A DNA stretch of 64,000 nt from Geodermatophilus poikilotrophus (GTDB taxonomy: Bacteria > Actinomycetota > Actinomycetes > Mycobacteriales > Geodermatophilaceae), in the NCBI RefSeq assembly GCF_900111455.1, contig NZ_FOIE01000001.1:248001-312000 (forward strand), in the 5' to 3' direction. A program made the position numbers and the translations under genes. How positions within the stretch are numbered: the first letter of the stretch is position 1; each line of letters opens with the position of its first letter. Shown here piece by piece: positions 1-10,740 of the stretch. Below the pieces are notes generated by a model, which worked only from the letters and a program-made list of their open reading frames with translations, was not told the origin of the DNA and made no database searches.

Positions 1-192
1 TTCATCCTGCTCTACGCCTTCCCGCTGCTGCTCCTGGCCGACGGCGACGGGCCGGTCGCGGCCGTCGTGGCGCCCGTCGCGTGGGCGCTGACCGTCTGGG
101 GCAGCGCCCTCTACCTCCTCGCCGGCGTCCTCTACGTCGTCCAGGTCGTCGGGCTGGTCCGCGCCGAGCGGGCCGGCGGGAGCCCGCCGTGA
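1..192 (+). CDS. CDP-alcohol phosphatidyltransferase (PgsA-like), C-terminal end
   Basis: The window opens inside this gene. The visible 63 residues hold two hydrophobic segments separated by a short DGDG turn and end in a basic tail, like the end of a multi-pass phospholipid synthase. The catalytic CDP-alcohol motif lies upstream and is not visible. The family call rests on position: in M. tuberculosis pgsA2 (Rv1822) precedes the DUF881/Sbp genes, and the same genes follow here. The TGA overlaps the GTG of the next gene, so the two are probably translationally coupled. Any other polytopic membrane protein would fit the visible residues. Confidence 0.5.
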   Translation, partial: FILLYAFPLLLLADGDGPVAAVVAPVAWALTVWGSALYLLAGVLYVVQVVGLVRAERAGGSPP

Positions 193-1109
193 CCACCCTG
201 CAGCGCGGCGGCGGGCCGCGCTCGCTGGGCGCCTCGCTGCTCGACCAGGTGCTCGCCGAGACCCTCGACCCGGCCTACGCCCAGGCCGCGCGGGCCCGCG
301 CGGCGCGCGCCGCGGGGGAGGAGGTCCCGCGGTCCCGGCGGCGCCAGGGACAGCTCGCCGTCGCCGCGGTCCTGGCCGTCGCCGGTGTGCTGGCCGCGGT
401 CACCTACGACCAGGCCGCAGCCGGCGCCCAGGGCCGCGAGGAGGTGCGCATGGCGCTGGTCGCCGAGATCGAGGGGGAGTCGGCGACCACCGACCGGCTC
501 GCCGCGGACCTGGAGACGCTGCGCGGGCAGGTCACCGGCGCCCGGGACGACGCGCTGGCCGCCACCGCCGTCGGGCAGCGGGCACTCGACCGGCTGGCCG
601 GCGCGGAGCTCGCCGCCGCGGTGGTCCCGGTCAGCGGCCCCGGCCTGCTGGTCACCCTCGCCGACGCCGGACCCGACGCCGACGCCGATCCGGTCGGCGG
701 GACGGCGGAGGCCGACCCCCGCGGCCAGGTCCGCGACGGAGACCTGCAGCTGGTGGTCAACGCGCTGTGGGCGTCCGGCGCCGAGGCGGTGAGCATCAAC
801 GGCCAGCGGCTGGGCCCGACGACGGCGATCCGCTTCGCCGGCGAGGCGGTCCTCGTCGACTTCCGGCCGGTCACCAACCCCTATCTGGTCAGCGCGGTCG
901 GTGACCCGGGGTCGCTGCGCGGCCGGTTCCTGGCCAGCCCCGAGGTCAACGCCCTCGCCGTCATCTCCGACACCTACGGACTGCGCTTCGAGTTCGCCCA
1001 GGAGGACGAGCTGTCCCTTCCCGCCGGGAGCCTCCCCGAGCTCCGATCCGCCGTCCCGGTGTCCGCGGTGCCGCCTGCACCGGCTCCCGAGACCGCGCCG
1101 GGGGGCTGA
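189..1109 (+). CDS. DUF881 family membrane-anchored protein (first copy)
   Basis: This 306-residue protein has a basic cytoplasmic N-terminus, one transmembrane helix at about residues 56-72, then an extracytoplasmic coiled-coil stretch and a DUF881 domain with the typical GPGLLVTL segment and the SINGQR region. The GTG at 189 was chosen because it overlaps the previous stop (GTGA). Longer in-frame starts upstream would run deep into the preceding gene. The family often sits in cell-division or cell-envelope clusters and its biochemical role is unknown. A second copy lies two genes downstream with Sbp between, an arrangement conserved with Rv1823-Rv1825. The C-terminus is Pro/Ala-rich and probably disordered. 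Confidence 0.85.
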   Translation: MTTLQRGGGPRSLGASLLDQVLAETLDPAYAQAARARAARAAGEEVPRSRRRQGQLAVAAVLAVAGVLAAVTYDQAAAGAQGREEVRMALVAEIEGESATTDRLAADLETLRGQVTGARDDALAATAVGQRALDRLAGAELAAAVVPVSGPGLLVTLADAGPDADADPVGGTAEADPRGQVRDGDLQLVVNALWASGAEAVSINGQRLGPTTAIRFAGEAVLVDFRPVTNPYLVSAVGDPGSLRGRFLASPEVNALAVISDTYGLRFEFAQEDELSLPAGSLPELRSAVPVSAVPPAPAPETAPGG

Positions 1110-1111
1110 CC

Positions 1112-1444
1112 GTGATCCCGATCCTCGGCCTGGCCGCCGGCATCCTGCTCGGGCTGGTGTTCGACCCCACCGTGCCGCTGTGGCTGCAGCCCTACCTGCC
1201 GATCGCCGTGGTCGCCGCCCTCGACGCCGTCTTCGGCGGCTTCCGCGCCCGGCTCGACGGGATCTTCGACGCCAAGGTGTTCGTCATCTCGTTCGTGTCC
1301 AACGTGGTGGTGGCCGCGCTGGTGGTGTTCCTCGGCGACCAGCTCGGCGTGGGCGCGCAGCTGTCCACGGCCGTGGTCGTGGTCCTGGGCATCCGCATCT
1401 TCGGCAACGCCGCGGCCATCCGCCGGCACGTGTTCCGGGCATGA
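1112..1444 (+). CDS. sbp: Small basic protein Sbp (DUF1290)
   Basis: A 110-residue polytopic membrane protein starting at GTG two bases after the DUF881 stop. Three hydrophobic segments are visible (about residues 2-18, 25-45 and 55-95), with the family's characteristic LDAVFGGFRARLDGIFD segment between the second and third. Sbp homologues sit beside DUF881 genes in Firmicutes and Actinobacteria, often near ftsZ or pgsA, and are thought to belong to the division or envelope machinery. No enzymatic role is known. The ATGA overlap with the next gene shows a tightly coupled sbp-DUF881 operon. Confidence 0.85.
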   Translation: MIPILGLAAGILLGLVFDPTVPLWLQPYLPIAVVAALDAVFGGFRARLDGIFDAKVFVISFVSNVVVAALVVFLGDQLGVGAQLSTAVVVVLGIRIFGNAAAIRRHVFRA

Positions 1445-2385
1445 GCGGGCCGCAGCGCCCGGCGCCCGGGCCCGGTGAGCGGCCGGAGGACGACGTCCAC
1501 CCCGGCGACGACGCGCCCGACCTCGACGCGCCGGACCGCGACGCGCCGGACCGCGACGCGCCGGACCGCGACGCGCTCGACCGCGATGCCCCTGACCGCG
1601 GTGCCCCTGACCGCGGTGCCCCCGGAGCCGGCGCGGACGCCGACCCGCCGGCGTCGGAGCCGCCGGCCCCGGCGGCGGCTGCGCCGCGGCGGCGCGGGCG
1701 CGACCCGCTGGCCGCGGCGCTGATCGGCGTCCTCACCCTGCTGCTCGGCTTCGCCTTCGCCGTCCAGGTGCGCACCACGGGGACGGGGGAGGACTACTCG
1801 ACCCTCCGCGAGGAGGACCTGGTCCGCATCCTCGACGACCTCGACGCCCGTGAGGACCGGCTGCGCGAGCAGATCGCCGACCAGCGCGCGGCCCTGCGGG
1901 AGCTGAACAGCTCCGACAGCCAGTCCGAGGCCGCGCTGCAGGAGGCGCGAGAGCGGGCCGAGGCGCTCGGCATCCTCAACGGCACCGTCGCCGCCCAGGG
2001 CCCCGGCCTGCTCATGACCGTCCGCGACCCGGAGGGCCGGGTGCGGGTCGCCGACCTGCTCGACGCCGTCCAGGAGCTGCGCGGCGCGGGAGCGGAGACG
2101 ATGCAGATCGACGGCGTCCGCGTCGGGGTCTCCACGGCGGTCACCGGCGAGCCGGGGCAGCTGCGGATCGACGGCACCGCGGTGCAGAGCCCGTACGAGA
2201 TCCGGGTCATCGGCTCACCGCAGGACCTGCAGACGGCGATGAACATCCCCGGCGGCGTCGTCGACCGGGTCGGCCGGCAGGGCGGCACCGTCGACATCGA
2301 GCAGTCCCCGAGCGTCCTGGTGGACGCGTTGCGGCAGCTGGACCGGCCTCAATACGCTCAACCCGACACCGACGACGGCAACTGA
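1441..2385 (+). CDS. DUF881 family membrane-anchored protein (second copy, repeat-bearing N-terminus)
   Basis: A 314-residue protein whose ATG overlaps the sbp stop (ATGA). Residues 1-88 form a long Pro/Asp/Ala-rich cytoplasmic tail containing a six-fold DAPDR pentapeptide repeat. One transmembrane helix follows (about 91-108), then a coiled coil (about 118-165) and the DUF881 domain with GPGLLMTV and MQIDGVRVGVST. The predicted topology is N-in with the DUF881 domain outside. It is the third member of the DUF881-Sbp-DUF881 cassette matching Rv1823-1825. The tandem-repeat tail is a local feature that may vary between strains. Confidence 0.85.
   Translation: MSGPQRPAPGPGERPEDDVHPGDDAPDLDAPDRDAPDRDAPDRDALDRDAPDRGAPDRGAPGAGADADPPASEPPAPAAAAPRRRGRDPLAAALIGVLTLLLGFAFAVQVRTTGTGEDYSTLREEDLVRILDDLDAREDRLREQIADQRAALRELNSSDSQSEAALQEARERAEALGILNGTVAAQGPGLLMTVRDPEGRVRVADLLDAVQELRGAGAETMQIDGVRVGVSTAVTGEPGQLRIDGTAVQSPYEIRVIGSPQDLQTAMNIPGGVVDRVGRQGGTVDIEQSPSVLVDALRQLDRPQYAQPDTDDGN
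1525..1614 (+). repeat. 15-bp tandem repeat, six units, coding DAPDR
   Basis: Six in-frame 15-bp units occur back to back. Three are identical (GACGCGCCGGACCGC); the fourth to sixth diverge at a few bases, and a degenerate seventh follows. They encode the Asp/Pro/Arg pentapeptide tail of the second DUF881 protein. The identical units suggest recent slippage. Confidence 0.9.
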
Positions 2386-2425
2386 CGCCGCGCCGGCCCC
2401 ACCCCCTCCGACGAGGAGCCGCTGC

Positions 2426-2830
2426 ATGACCACGCCCGACGACCGCCGCTACACCGAGCAGCACGAGTGGGCCCTGCTGCAGCCGGGTGGGGGCGAGGGC
2501 GCCGTCGTGCGGGTCGGCATCACCGACCACGCCCAGGACGCGCTGGGCGACATCGTCTTCGTGCAGCTGCCCGAGGTCGGCACCGAGGTCGCGCTCGGCA
2601 CCGCCATCGGCGAGGTGGAGTCGACCAAGTCGGTCTCCGACGTCTACGCACCGGTGGCCGGCGTCGTGACCGCGGCCAACGAGGCCCTCACCGACGCGCC
2701 GGAGACCATCAACGCCGACCCCTACGGGGAGGGCTGGCTGGTCGAGATCACCGTCGCCGGGGACGGCGACGACCCCACCGGGGCGCTGCTGGACGCCGCC
2801 GCGTACCAGGCCCTGGTCGACGCGACCTGA
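2426..2830 (+). CDS. gcvH: Glycine cleavage system H protein
   Basis: A 134-residue lipoyl carrier of the glycine cleavage complex, which shuttles the aminomethyl group between the P, T and L proteins. The lipoyl-lysine motif VESTKSVSDVYAPV is present, with Lys68 as the modified residue, and the H-protein hallmarks HEW and GITDHAQDALGDIVFVQLPEVG precede it. The length is normal for the family. A GAGGAG ribosome site lies about 7 nt before the ATG. gcvP is in the same cluster at 6.1 kb, but gcvT and lpd are not in the window. The hairpin just after the gene probably separates it from garA. Confidence 0.96.
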   Translation: MTTPDDRRYTEQHEWALLQPGGGEGAVVRVGITDHAQDALGDIVFVQLPEVGTEVALGTAIGEVESTKSVSDVYAPVAGVVTAANEALTDAPETINADPYGEGWLVEITVAGDGDDPTGALLDAAAYQALVDAT

Positions 2831-2861
2831 CCTGCCCCGGGCCCCCGGCGGGGGTCACTAT

Positions 2862-2880
2862 GCTCCCCCCGTGGGGGAGC
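2862..2880. terminator. Hairpin after gcvH
   Basis: GCTCCCC (2862-2868) and GGGGAGC (2874-2880) pair as a perfect 7-bp stem with a 5-nt loop, 31 nt after the gcvH stop. There is no U-tract, as is usual in actinobacteria. It may serve as an intrinsic terminator. Confidence 0.5.
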
Positions 2881-3084
2881 CGCGCGGCCCCCTGGGTGGG
2901 CGCCGAGCCTCACCCTGTACGTTCGGTTGACCCTCGGGTCGGCCGCTGGTTCCATGACCCACGGCCCGCCGTGCACGACGCGGCGACCGACCCACGACGG
3001 GCCGTCCGGCCCGCCGTCCGCCGGCCGCCCACGGCCAGACCCCAGGCCCGCGGCGGAGCCACCCCTGCACCGGAGGAGACAGAC

Positions 3085-3597
3085 GTGCACTGCACTCGTT
3101 GTGGCCACAACAACCCCGAGGGCAGTCGCTTCTGCGCGCAGTGCGGCGCGGCGCTGTCCCAGGAGCGGATCGGGGAGTCCACCAGCGTCATCCCCAAGGT
3201 GGGTGGCGAGGACTCCGCCGAGACCCCCGAGGTCACCGAGGCCGACGCCCACGCCGGCGCGGTGGAGTCGCTGCCCGCGGGCTCGGCCCTGCTGGTCGTC
3301 AAGCGCGGCCCCAACGCCGGTAGCCGCTTCCTGCTCGACCAGGACGTCACCACCGCCGGCCGGCACCCCGACAGCGACATCTTCCTCGACGACGTGACCG
3401 TCAGCCGCCGGCACGTGGAGTTCCACCGCGAGGGCGGCGGCTTCTCGGTGCACGACGTCGGCAGCCTCAACGGCACCTACGTCAACCGCGAGCCGGTCGA
3501 CGTCGCGACGCTGGCCGGGGGTGACGAGGTGCAGATCGGCAAGTTCCGCCTCGTGTACCTGACCGGCCCGCGCACGGGCGAGCCCGCCGGCGCGTGA
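3085..3597 (+). CDS. garA: GarA/OdhI-like FHA-domain regulator with N-terminal zinc ribbon
   Basis: A 170-residue protein. Residues 62-165 closely match the FHA domain of mycobacterial GarA (VVKRGPNAGSRFLLDQ, GRHPDSDIFLDDVTVSRRH, GSLNGTYVNREPVD), including the phosphothreonine-binding Arg93, Ser107 and Asn-Gly. GarA/OdhI binds and inhibits 2-oxoglutarate dehydrogenase and regulates glutamate dehydrogenase until phosphorylated by PknB/PknG on an N-terminal Thr. Here that site is probably Thr33 in ESTSVI. The first 22 residues form a zinc ribbon (Cys3, Cys6, Cys17, Cys20), which mycobacterial GarA lacks. The GTG at 3085 is supported by GGAGGA 11 nt upstream and by the intact ribbon. gcvH upstream and the MerR gene downstream match the Rv1826-1828 order. 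Confidence 0.93.
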   Translation: MHCTRCGHNNPEGSRFCAQCGAALSQERIGESTSVIPKVGGEDSAETPEVTEADAHAGAVESLPAGSALLVVKRGPNAGSRFLLDQDVTTAGRHPDSDIFLDDVTVSRRHVEFHREGGGFSVHDVGSLNGTYVNREPVDVATLAGGDEVQIGKFRLVYLTGPRTGEPAGA

Positions 3598-3649
3598 CCC
3601 GACGGGCGGCCCGGGGGTCGGGGACGGTGCCGGCAGCACGGACGGCGGC

Positions 3650-4375
3650 GTGAGCGCGGTGCCCTCGCGCGCCGACGAGCCCGAGGAGCGCGACGAGCGG
3701 CACGCGCCGCGCCTCACGATCGGCGAGGTGCTGACCGTGCTGCGCGAGGACTTCCCGGACGTCACGATCAGCAAGATCCGGTACCTGGAGTCCGAGGACC
3801 TCGTGCACCCCCAGCGCACGCCGTCGGGGTACCGGAAGTTCTCCTCGGCCGACGTGGCCCGGCTGCGGTACGTGCTGGGCGCCCAGCGCGACCAGTACCT
3901 GCCGCTGCGGGTCATCAAGGACCACCTCGCGGCGCTCGACCGCGGCGAGCCCCTGCCCGGCAGCACGCCTCCGGCGGCACCGCCGCCGGAGGAGGACGCC
4001 GACACCGGCAGCCTGACCGGCGAGCAGTTCGCGCGGGCGTCGGGGCTCGAGCCCGGGCAGCTGGCCGCCTGCGTGCAGTTCGGGCTGCTCACCCCCGACG
4101 CCGACGGGCGGCACCCCGCGGCCGACCTGCCGATCGCGCGGGCCGCCGCCGGGCTCGCCCGGCACGGCATCGAGCCGCGGCACCTGCGCGTCTACCAGAA
4201 CGGCGCCGAGCGGGAGGCCGGGCTGGTCGAGCAGCTGGTCGCGCCGGTGCTGCGGGCGCGCTCGGAGGAGGCCCGCAACCGGGCGACGGAGAAGCTGCGG
4301 GAGCTCGCGGGGCTCTCCGCCCAGCTGCACGGAGCCCTGCTGGAGGCACGCCTCCGGGACCTGCTGCGCCCCTGA
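3650..4375 (+). CDS. ftsR: MerR-family transcriptional regulator, FtsR-like
   Basis: A 241-residue regulator with a MerR winged helix-turn-helix at about residues 22-95 (LTIGEVLTVLREDFPDVTIS, then KIRYLESEDLVHPQRTPSGYRKFS). A proline-rich linker and a second helical domain follow. Homologues are Rv1828 and the corynebacterial FtsR, which activates ftsZ and other division genes; that role is known from the family and is not visible here. No metal-binding cysteines are seen, so it is not a metal sensor. GTG at 3650 is the first start before the HTH. It lies 52 nt after garA and may be co-transcribed with it. Confidence 0.87.
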   Translation: MSAVPSRADEPEERDERHAPRLTIGEVLTVLREDFPDVTISKIRYLESEDLVHPQRTPSGYRKFSSADVARLRYVLGAQRDQYLPLRVIKDHLAALDRGEPLPGSTPPAAPPPEEDADTGSLTGEQFARASGLEPGQLAACVQFGLLTPDADGRHPAADLPIARAAAGLARHGIEPRHLRVYQNGAEREAGLVEQLVAPVLRARSEEARNRATEKLRELAGLSAQLHGALLEARLRDLLRP

Positions 4376-4497
4376 CTCGGGCGTACCGTGGTCGGAGCCG
4401 GGCTCCGAGTCCGCGGCCCCGGCGCCGAGCCGTCGTCCACCAGCCGCCCCTACCGATCCACCGCCCGTTCCCGGGCCGCAGCTGAGGGAGCCCCACC

Positions 4498-4989
4498 GTG
4501 CAGGAACTCAGAGTCGTCGGCGTCCGGGTCGAGCTGCCCGGGAACCAGCCGATCCTCCTGCTCAAGGAGACGCAGGGGGAGCGGTACCTGCCCATCTGGA
4601 TCGGTGCGGTCGAGGCGGCCGCGATCGCCTTCGAGCAGCAGGGGGTGCGCCCGGCCCGGCCGATGACCCACGACCTGCTGCGCGAGGTGGTCCGCGCGCT
4701 CGGCGCGGAGCTCGAGGCGGTCAACATCACCGAGATGCGCGACGGCATCTACATCGCCGAGCTGGTGTTCGGCGACGACCGGGTCGTCAGCGCCCGCCCG
4801 TCGGACGCCGTCGCCCTCGCCGTCCGCACCGGTGCGCCGATCTTCGGCGCCGAGGACCTGCTCGACGAGGTCGGCATCGAGATCCCCGACGAGCAGGAGG
4901 ACGAGGTCGAGAAGTTCCGCGAGTTCCTCGACCAGATCTCCCCGGAGGACTTCGGCGCCGGTTCCGGCTCGGGCGGCGGCCCCGCCTGA
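4498..4989 (+). CDS. Bifunctional nuclease family protein (DUF151)
   Basis: A 163-residue protein with a complete DUF151 domain at residues 1-135 (LPIWIGAVEAAAIAFEQQG near 30-48, RPSDAVALAVRTGAPIF near 100-116) and an acidic, Gly/Ser-rich tail. Plant and Thermotoga members cut DNA and RNA, but the actinobacterial role is unproven. It starts at GTG; the sequence before it is weakly purine-rich. The position between two MerR regulators matches Rv1829. A strong hairpin follows 8 nt after the stop, so it is probably the last gene of the garA-ftsR unit. Confidence 0.9.
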   Translation: MQELRVVGVRVELPGNQPILLLKETQGERYLPIWIGAVEAAAIAFEQQGVRPARPMTHDLLREVVRALGAELEAVNITEMRDGIYIAELVFGDDRVVSARPSDAVALAVRTGAPIFGAEDLLDEVGIEIPDEQEDEVEKFREFLDQISPEDFGAGSGSGGGPA

Positions 4990-4996
4990 AGGAGGA

Positions 4997-5016
4997 CCAC
5001 CGCCCGGGGGCGGTGG
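4997..5016. terminator. Intrinsic-type hairpin after the DUF151 gene
   Basis: CCACCGCC and GGCGGTGG form a perfect 8-bp stem with a CGGG loop, 8 nt after the stop codon. No U-tract follows. The position fits a terminator. Confidence 0.65.
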
Positions 5017-5238
5017 GCGCGGGCCCGGTGGGTCCTCGAGGGTGGCCGTTCCACCTCGTCGCCACGAGCGGGACGCCGGGGCACGGGCCGGCGGGTGTGT
5101 GGCACGTGGAACTGCTGTGACGGCAGAGGCGGGTGCGGCGGGTCGTCGCGGTCGGAGGCGGGTTCCAGGTCAAGGGCGGGGCGAGGTGCGCCGATACCCC
5201 TCTGATGGGTGAGTGCCGCGACACGCCGCCCTCCTCAG

Positions 5239-5267
5239 TTGACCCACCCCAGGGCCCGGCTTACGGT
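5239..5267 (+). promoter_or_regulatory. Housekeeping-type promoter upstream of the second MerR gene
   Basis: TTGACC (5239-5244) and TACGGT (5262-5267) are separated by 17 nt, matching the principal actinobacterial sigma factor. The predicted transcript has a leader of about 115 nt. The rest of the gap from 5017 to 5388 shows no gene. Confidence 0.65.
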
Positions 5268-5388
5268 CGGCGAACAACAGCGGTGGAAGTACTGGCACGC
5301 GACGCAGCAGCCCGCCTGCAGCGACACGAACCCGGTGCCCACCGCGGGGACCGCGGCGTCGGCTGCGGGAGCAGAGGAGGACGCTGAC

Positions 5389-5961
5389 GTGAGCGACCAG
5401 AGCAAGGGCTCCCAGGGTCAGCTCTTCAGCGACGCTGCCGTGGGCGCGCCGTCCTACGACGAGGTCGACAGCGACCTCGTCGGGTACCGCGGCCCGACGG
5501 CGTGTGCCGCTGCCGGCATCACCTACAGGCAGCTGGACTACTGGGCCCGTACCGGCCTGGTCGCACCGTCGGTGCGCAGCGCCACCGGCTCGGGCACCCA
5601 GCGGCTGTACTCCTTCCGCGACATCCTGGTGCTCAAGGTCGTCAAGCGGCTGCTCGACACCGGCGTCTCGCTGCAGAACATCCGCAAGGCCGTCGACCAC
5701 CTGCGCAACCGCGGGATCAAGGACCTCGCCAACGTCACGCTCTTCTCCGACGGCGCCACGGTGTACGAGTGCACCTCCGCCGAGGAGGTCGTGGACCTGC
5801 TCGCCGGTGGTCAGGGCGTCTTCGGCATCGCCGTCTCCGGCGCGCTGCGCGAGCTCTCCGGCGAACTGGCCGAGCTGCCGGCCGAGCGCATCGACGGGGC
5901 CCCGCTGCACACCACCGACGACGAGCTCTCCCTGCGCCGCCGCCGCCGCGCCGCGGTGTGA
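5389..5961 (+). CDS. MerR-family transcriptional regulator (Rv1830/McdR-like)
   Basis: A 190-residue regulator. The N-terminal half carries a MerR HTH (GITYRQLDYWARTGLVAPSV, then RLYSFRDILVLKVVKRLLDTGVSLQNIRKAVDHL). A compact C-terminal domain follows and ends in an Arg-rich tail. The GTG at 5389 is preceded by GAGGAGG at an 8-nt distance; upstream in-frame starts lack such a site. In mycobacteria the homologue Rv1830 has been linked to growth and division control. Its place between the DUF151 gene and gcvP matches Rv1829-Rv1832. It has its own promoter at 5239-5267. Confidence 0.88.
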   Translation: MSDQSKGSQGQLFSDAAVGAPSYDEVDSDLVGYRGPTACAAAGITYRQLDYWARTGLVAPSVRSATGSGTQRLYSFRDILVLKVVKRLLDTGVSLQNIRKAVDHLRNRGIKDLANVTLFSDGATVYECTSAEEVVDLLAGGQGVFGIAVSGALRELSGELAELPAERIDGAPLHTTDDELSLRRRRRAAV

Positions 5962-6106
5962 GGCGGTGACACCGTCGGCCTCAGGCCGACACCGCGGCCA
6001 CGTGCCGTCACCCTGCCGGGCCGAGTTCCCCCGCCCCACCTCGTCGGACCGCGCCTGACGTCGGTCGCCTCGTCCGCGCACCCGCCGCCGTCCGCTCAGC
6101 CGCTGG

Positions 6107-6112
6107 TAGCGT
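6107..6112 (+). promoter_or_regulatory. -10 box of gcvP (leaderless)
   Basis: TAGCGT lies 7 nt before the ATG at 6120, so transcription probably begins at or next to the start codon. Confidence 0.6.
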
Positions 6113-6119
6113 CGTGGTA

Positions 6120-9116
<2,997 letters not shown>

Positions 9117-9215
9117 CGGTGGTCGGCCCCGCCAGGGGTATCGCCGCGAGCTCCCCGACCGGGCAGTGGACTTTGAAGCGGAGTCGGGCCGGGCTCCGGC
9201 CGTGACGGTCAGCAG

Positions 9216-9247
9216 GCTGTGGCGCCGGTCGACGCCGGCGCCACAGC
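9216..9247. terminator. 12-bp hairpin downstream of gcvP
   Basis: GCTGTGGCGCCG (9216-9227) pairs perfectly with CGGCGCCACAGC (9236-9247) around an 8-nt loop, 100 nt after the gcvP stop. It could end gcvP transcripts or act in both directions. Confidence 0.6.
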
Positions 9248-9268
9248 ATCCGCGCGTCTGCCGTACTC

Positions 9269-9282
9269 CCGTTATCCTCAAC
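9269..9282 (-). repeat. GTTGGGGATAACGG element, copy 1 (one mismatch)
   Basis: It reads GTTGAGGATAACGG on the minus strand. The match to the copy at 32054 continues downstream: GATAACGGGAGTACGG is identical in both. Confidence 0.75.
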
Positions 9283-9575
9283 TAAACGCCGCACCGGCAG
9301 CACCGGCGACGACCGGTGACGGTGGGGAAGGGGCCCGCCTCCCCGGTCCTCGACGTCGACATGGGGGCGCCACGGCCGTCGCCGGCGGCGATGCCGGGCG
9401 CACCCCGAGCGCGCCGGGGCCGACCCGATGGCGCTGCGGCGCCCGACGCTGCAGCCTCGGTGTCGCCGGCGCCCGTCCTGGCCACGGCCCCGTCGCACCG
9501 GACGCGGCGACGCGCCGCCGCGAGCGCCGACGGCCAGCACCACGGTCGGTGCGCGGCGAGTCGCTCGCCGATCAA

Positions 9576-9589
9576 CCGTTATCCCCAAC
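9576..9589 (-). repeat. GTTGGGGATAACGG element, copy 2 (exact)
   Basis: An exact copy on the minus strand, 67 nt beyond the coaA stop. With the copy at 32522 it shares a 19-nt run ending in TTGAT. Confidence 0.85.
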
Positions 9590-9655
9590 GGCCGCACGAC
9601 ACCGATAAGCGAAACGACCAAGGACCACGGCGATGGCCCCGACTCGCGCGTCGGC

Positions 9656-10618
9656 TCAGATCTTCCGCAGCAGGACCCGGCGCACCTCGTGGTCGGCGGC
9701 CTTCTGCAGCACCAACCGGGCGCGGGAGCGGGTCGGGGCGATGTTGTCGCGCAGGTTGGGGCCGTTGACGGCCGCCCAGATGCCGAGAGCCGTCTCGCGG
9801 GCCTGCTCGTCGGTCAGGCCGGCGAAGCGGTGGAAGTAGGCACTGGTGTCGGCGAACGCCGTCCGCCGCAGCGCGAGGAAGCGCTCGACGTACCACTGCC
9901 GGATGTCGGACTCCGCAGCGTCGACGTAGACCGAGAAGTCGAAGAAGTCGGACAGGAACACCTCGGGGGCGCGGCCGTCGGCCGGGCGCCCGGCCTGCAG
10001 CACGTTGAGCCCCTCCAGCACGAGGATGTCCGGCCGGTCGACCACCTGCCGGGCATCGGGGACGACGTCGTAGGACAGGTGGTCGTACAGCGGGGCGCTG
10101 ACCTCGCCGCGGCCGGACTTCACGTCGGCGAGGAAGCGCAGCAGCGCCCGCCGGTCGTAGCTCTCCGGGAAGCCCTTGCGCCCGAGCAGCCCGCGGGCCG
10201 CCAGCTCGGCGTTGGGCAGCAGGAACCCGTCGGTGGTCACCAGGTCGACCCGGGGGCTGCCCGGGCCGGCCGCCAGCAGCGTCTGCAGCAGCCGGGCGGT
10301 GGTGCTCTTGCCGACGGCGACGCTGCCGGCCACCGCGATCACGTAGGGCACCTTGGCCGTCGAGTCGCCCAGGAACTCGCTGCGGGCCGCCCACAACCGG
10401 CGGCTGGCCTCCACGTGCAGCCGCAGCAGCCCGGCCAGCGGCAGGTAGACCGTCGTCACCTCGTCGAGGTCGATCCGGTCACCGAGGCTGGCCAGCGACT
10501 CCAGCTGCGTCGCGTCCAGGGGCAGCGACGTGCCCGCCGCGAGCGCGCGCCACGAGGCGCGGTCGAAGACCGCGTAGGGCGACACCTGGGGTCGTGCCGC
10601 CGCCGTCACGCCGCCCAT
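9656..10618 (-). CDS. coaA: Type I pantothenate kinase
   Basis: A 320-residue kinase that phosphorylates pantothenate in the first step of CoA synthesis. The P-loop GSVAVGKST is present at about residues 99-107, and the family segments [28 protein letters not shown] and [12 protein letters not shown] follow. The length matches actinobacterial PanK-I. ATG 10618 has AGGAG about 6 nt upstream. The C-terminus reaches the family-typical VLRKI. It converges with gcvP across a gene-free gap. No partner CoA genes are nearby. Confidence 0.95.
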   Translation of the reverse strand: MGGVTAAARPQVSPYAVFDRASWRALAAGTSLPLDATQLESLASLGDRIDLDEVTTVYLPLAGLLRLHVEASRRLWAARSEFLGDSTAKVPYVIAVAGSVAVGKSTTARLLQTLLAAGPGSPRVDLVTTDGFLLPNAELAARGLLGRKGFPESYDRRALLRFLADVKSGRGEVSAPLYDHLSYDVVPDARQVVDRPDILVLEGLNVLQAGRPADGRAPEVFLSDFFDFSVYVDAAESDIRQWYVERFLALRRTAFADTSAYFHRFAGLTDEQARETALGIWAAVNGPNLRDNIAPTRSRARLVLQKAADHEVRRVLLRKI

Positions 10619-10728
10619 CCCACTCCTGTCACGGCCTCCATCGTGCCGTCCGCCCCCGGTGCCTCACCCGCCCGGGTGGCTCCCGGGCGCTCGAGCGGCC
10701 ATCGGCGGACGCCGTCGCACCCTCCGTC

Positions 10729-10734
10729 TAGGGT
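10729..10734 (+). promoter_or_regulatory. -10 box of the 10741 acetyltransferase gene (leaderless)
   Basis: TAGGGT lies 6 nt before the GTG start. Confidence 0.6.
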
Positions 10735-10740
10735 GCCGGT

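Larger units (their letters stand above)
9117..9655. other. Gene-free convergent gap between gcvP and coaA
   Basis: About 540 nt with no convincing gene: all open frames have biased low-complexity composition and no ribosome site. It holds a long hairpin (9216-9247) and two same-direction copies of the GTTGGGGATAACGG element. Both flanking genes end here, so neither needs a promoter in this gap. Confidence 0.7.

Noticed and set aside
9576-9589. The 14-mer read as TTATCCCCA resembles a DnaA box
   Set aside because: The actinobacterial box is TTGTCCACA. The conserved part here extends to both sides of the nine-base core, and copies are spread singly through 53 kb rather than clustered at an origin.
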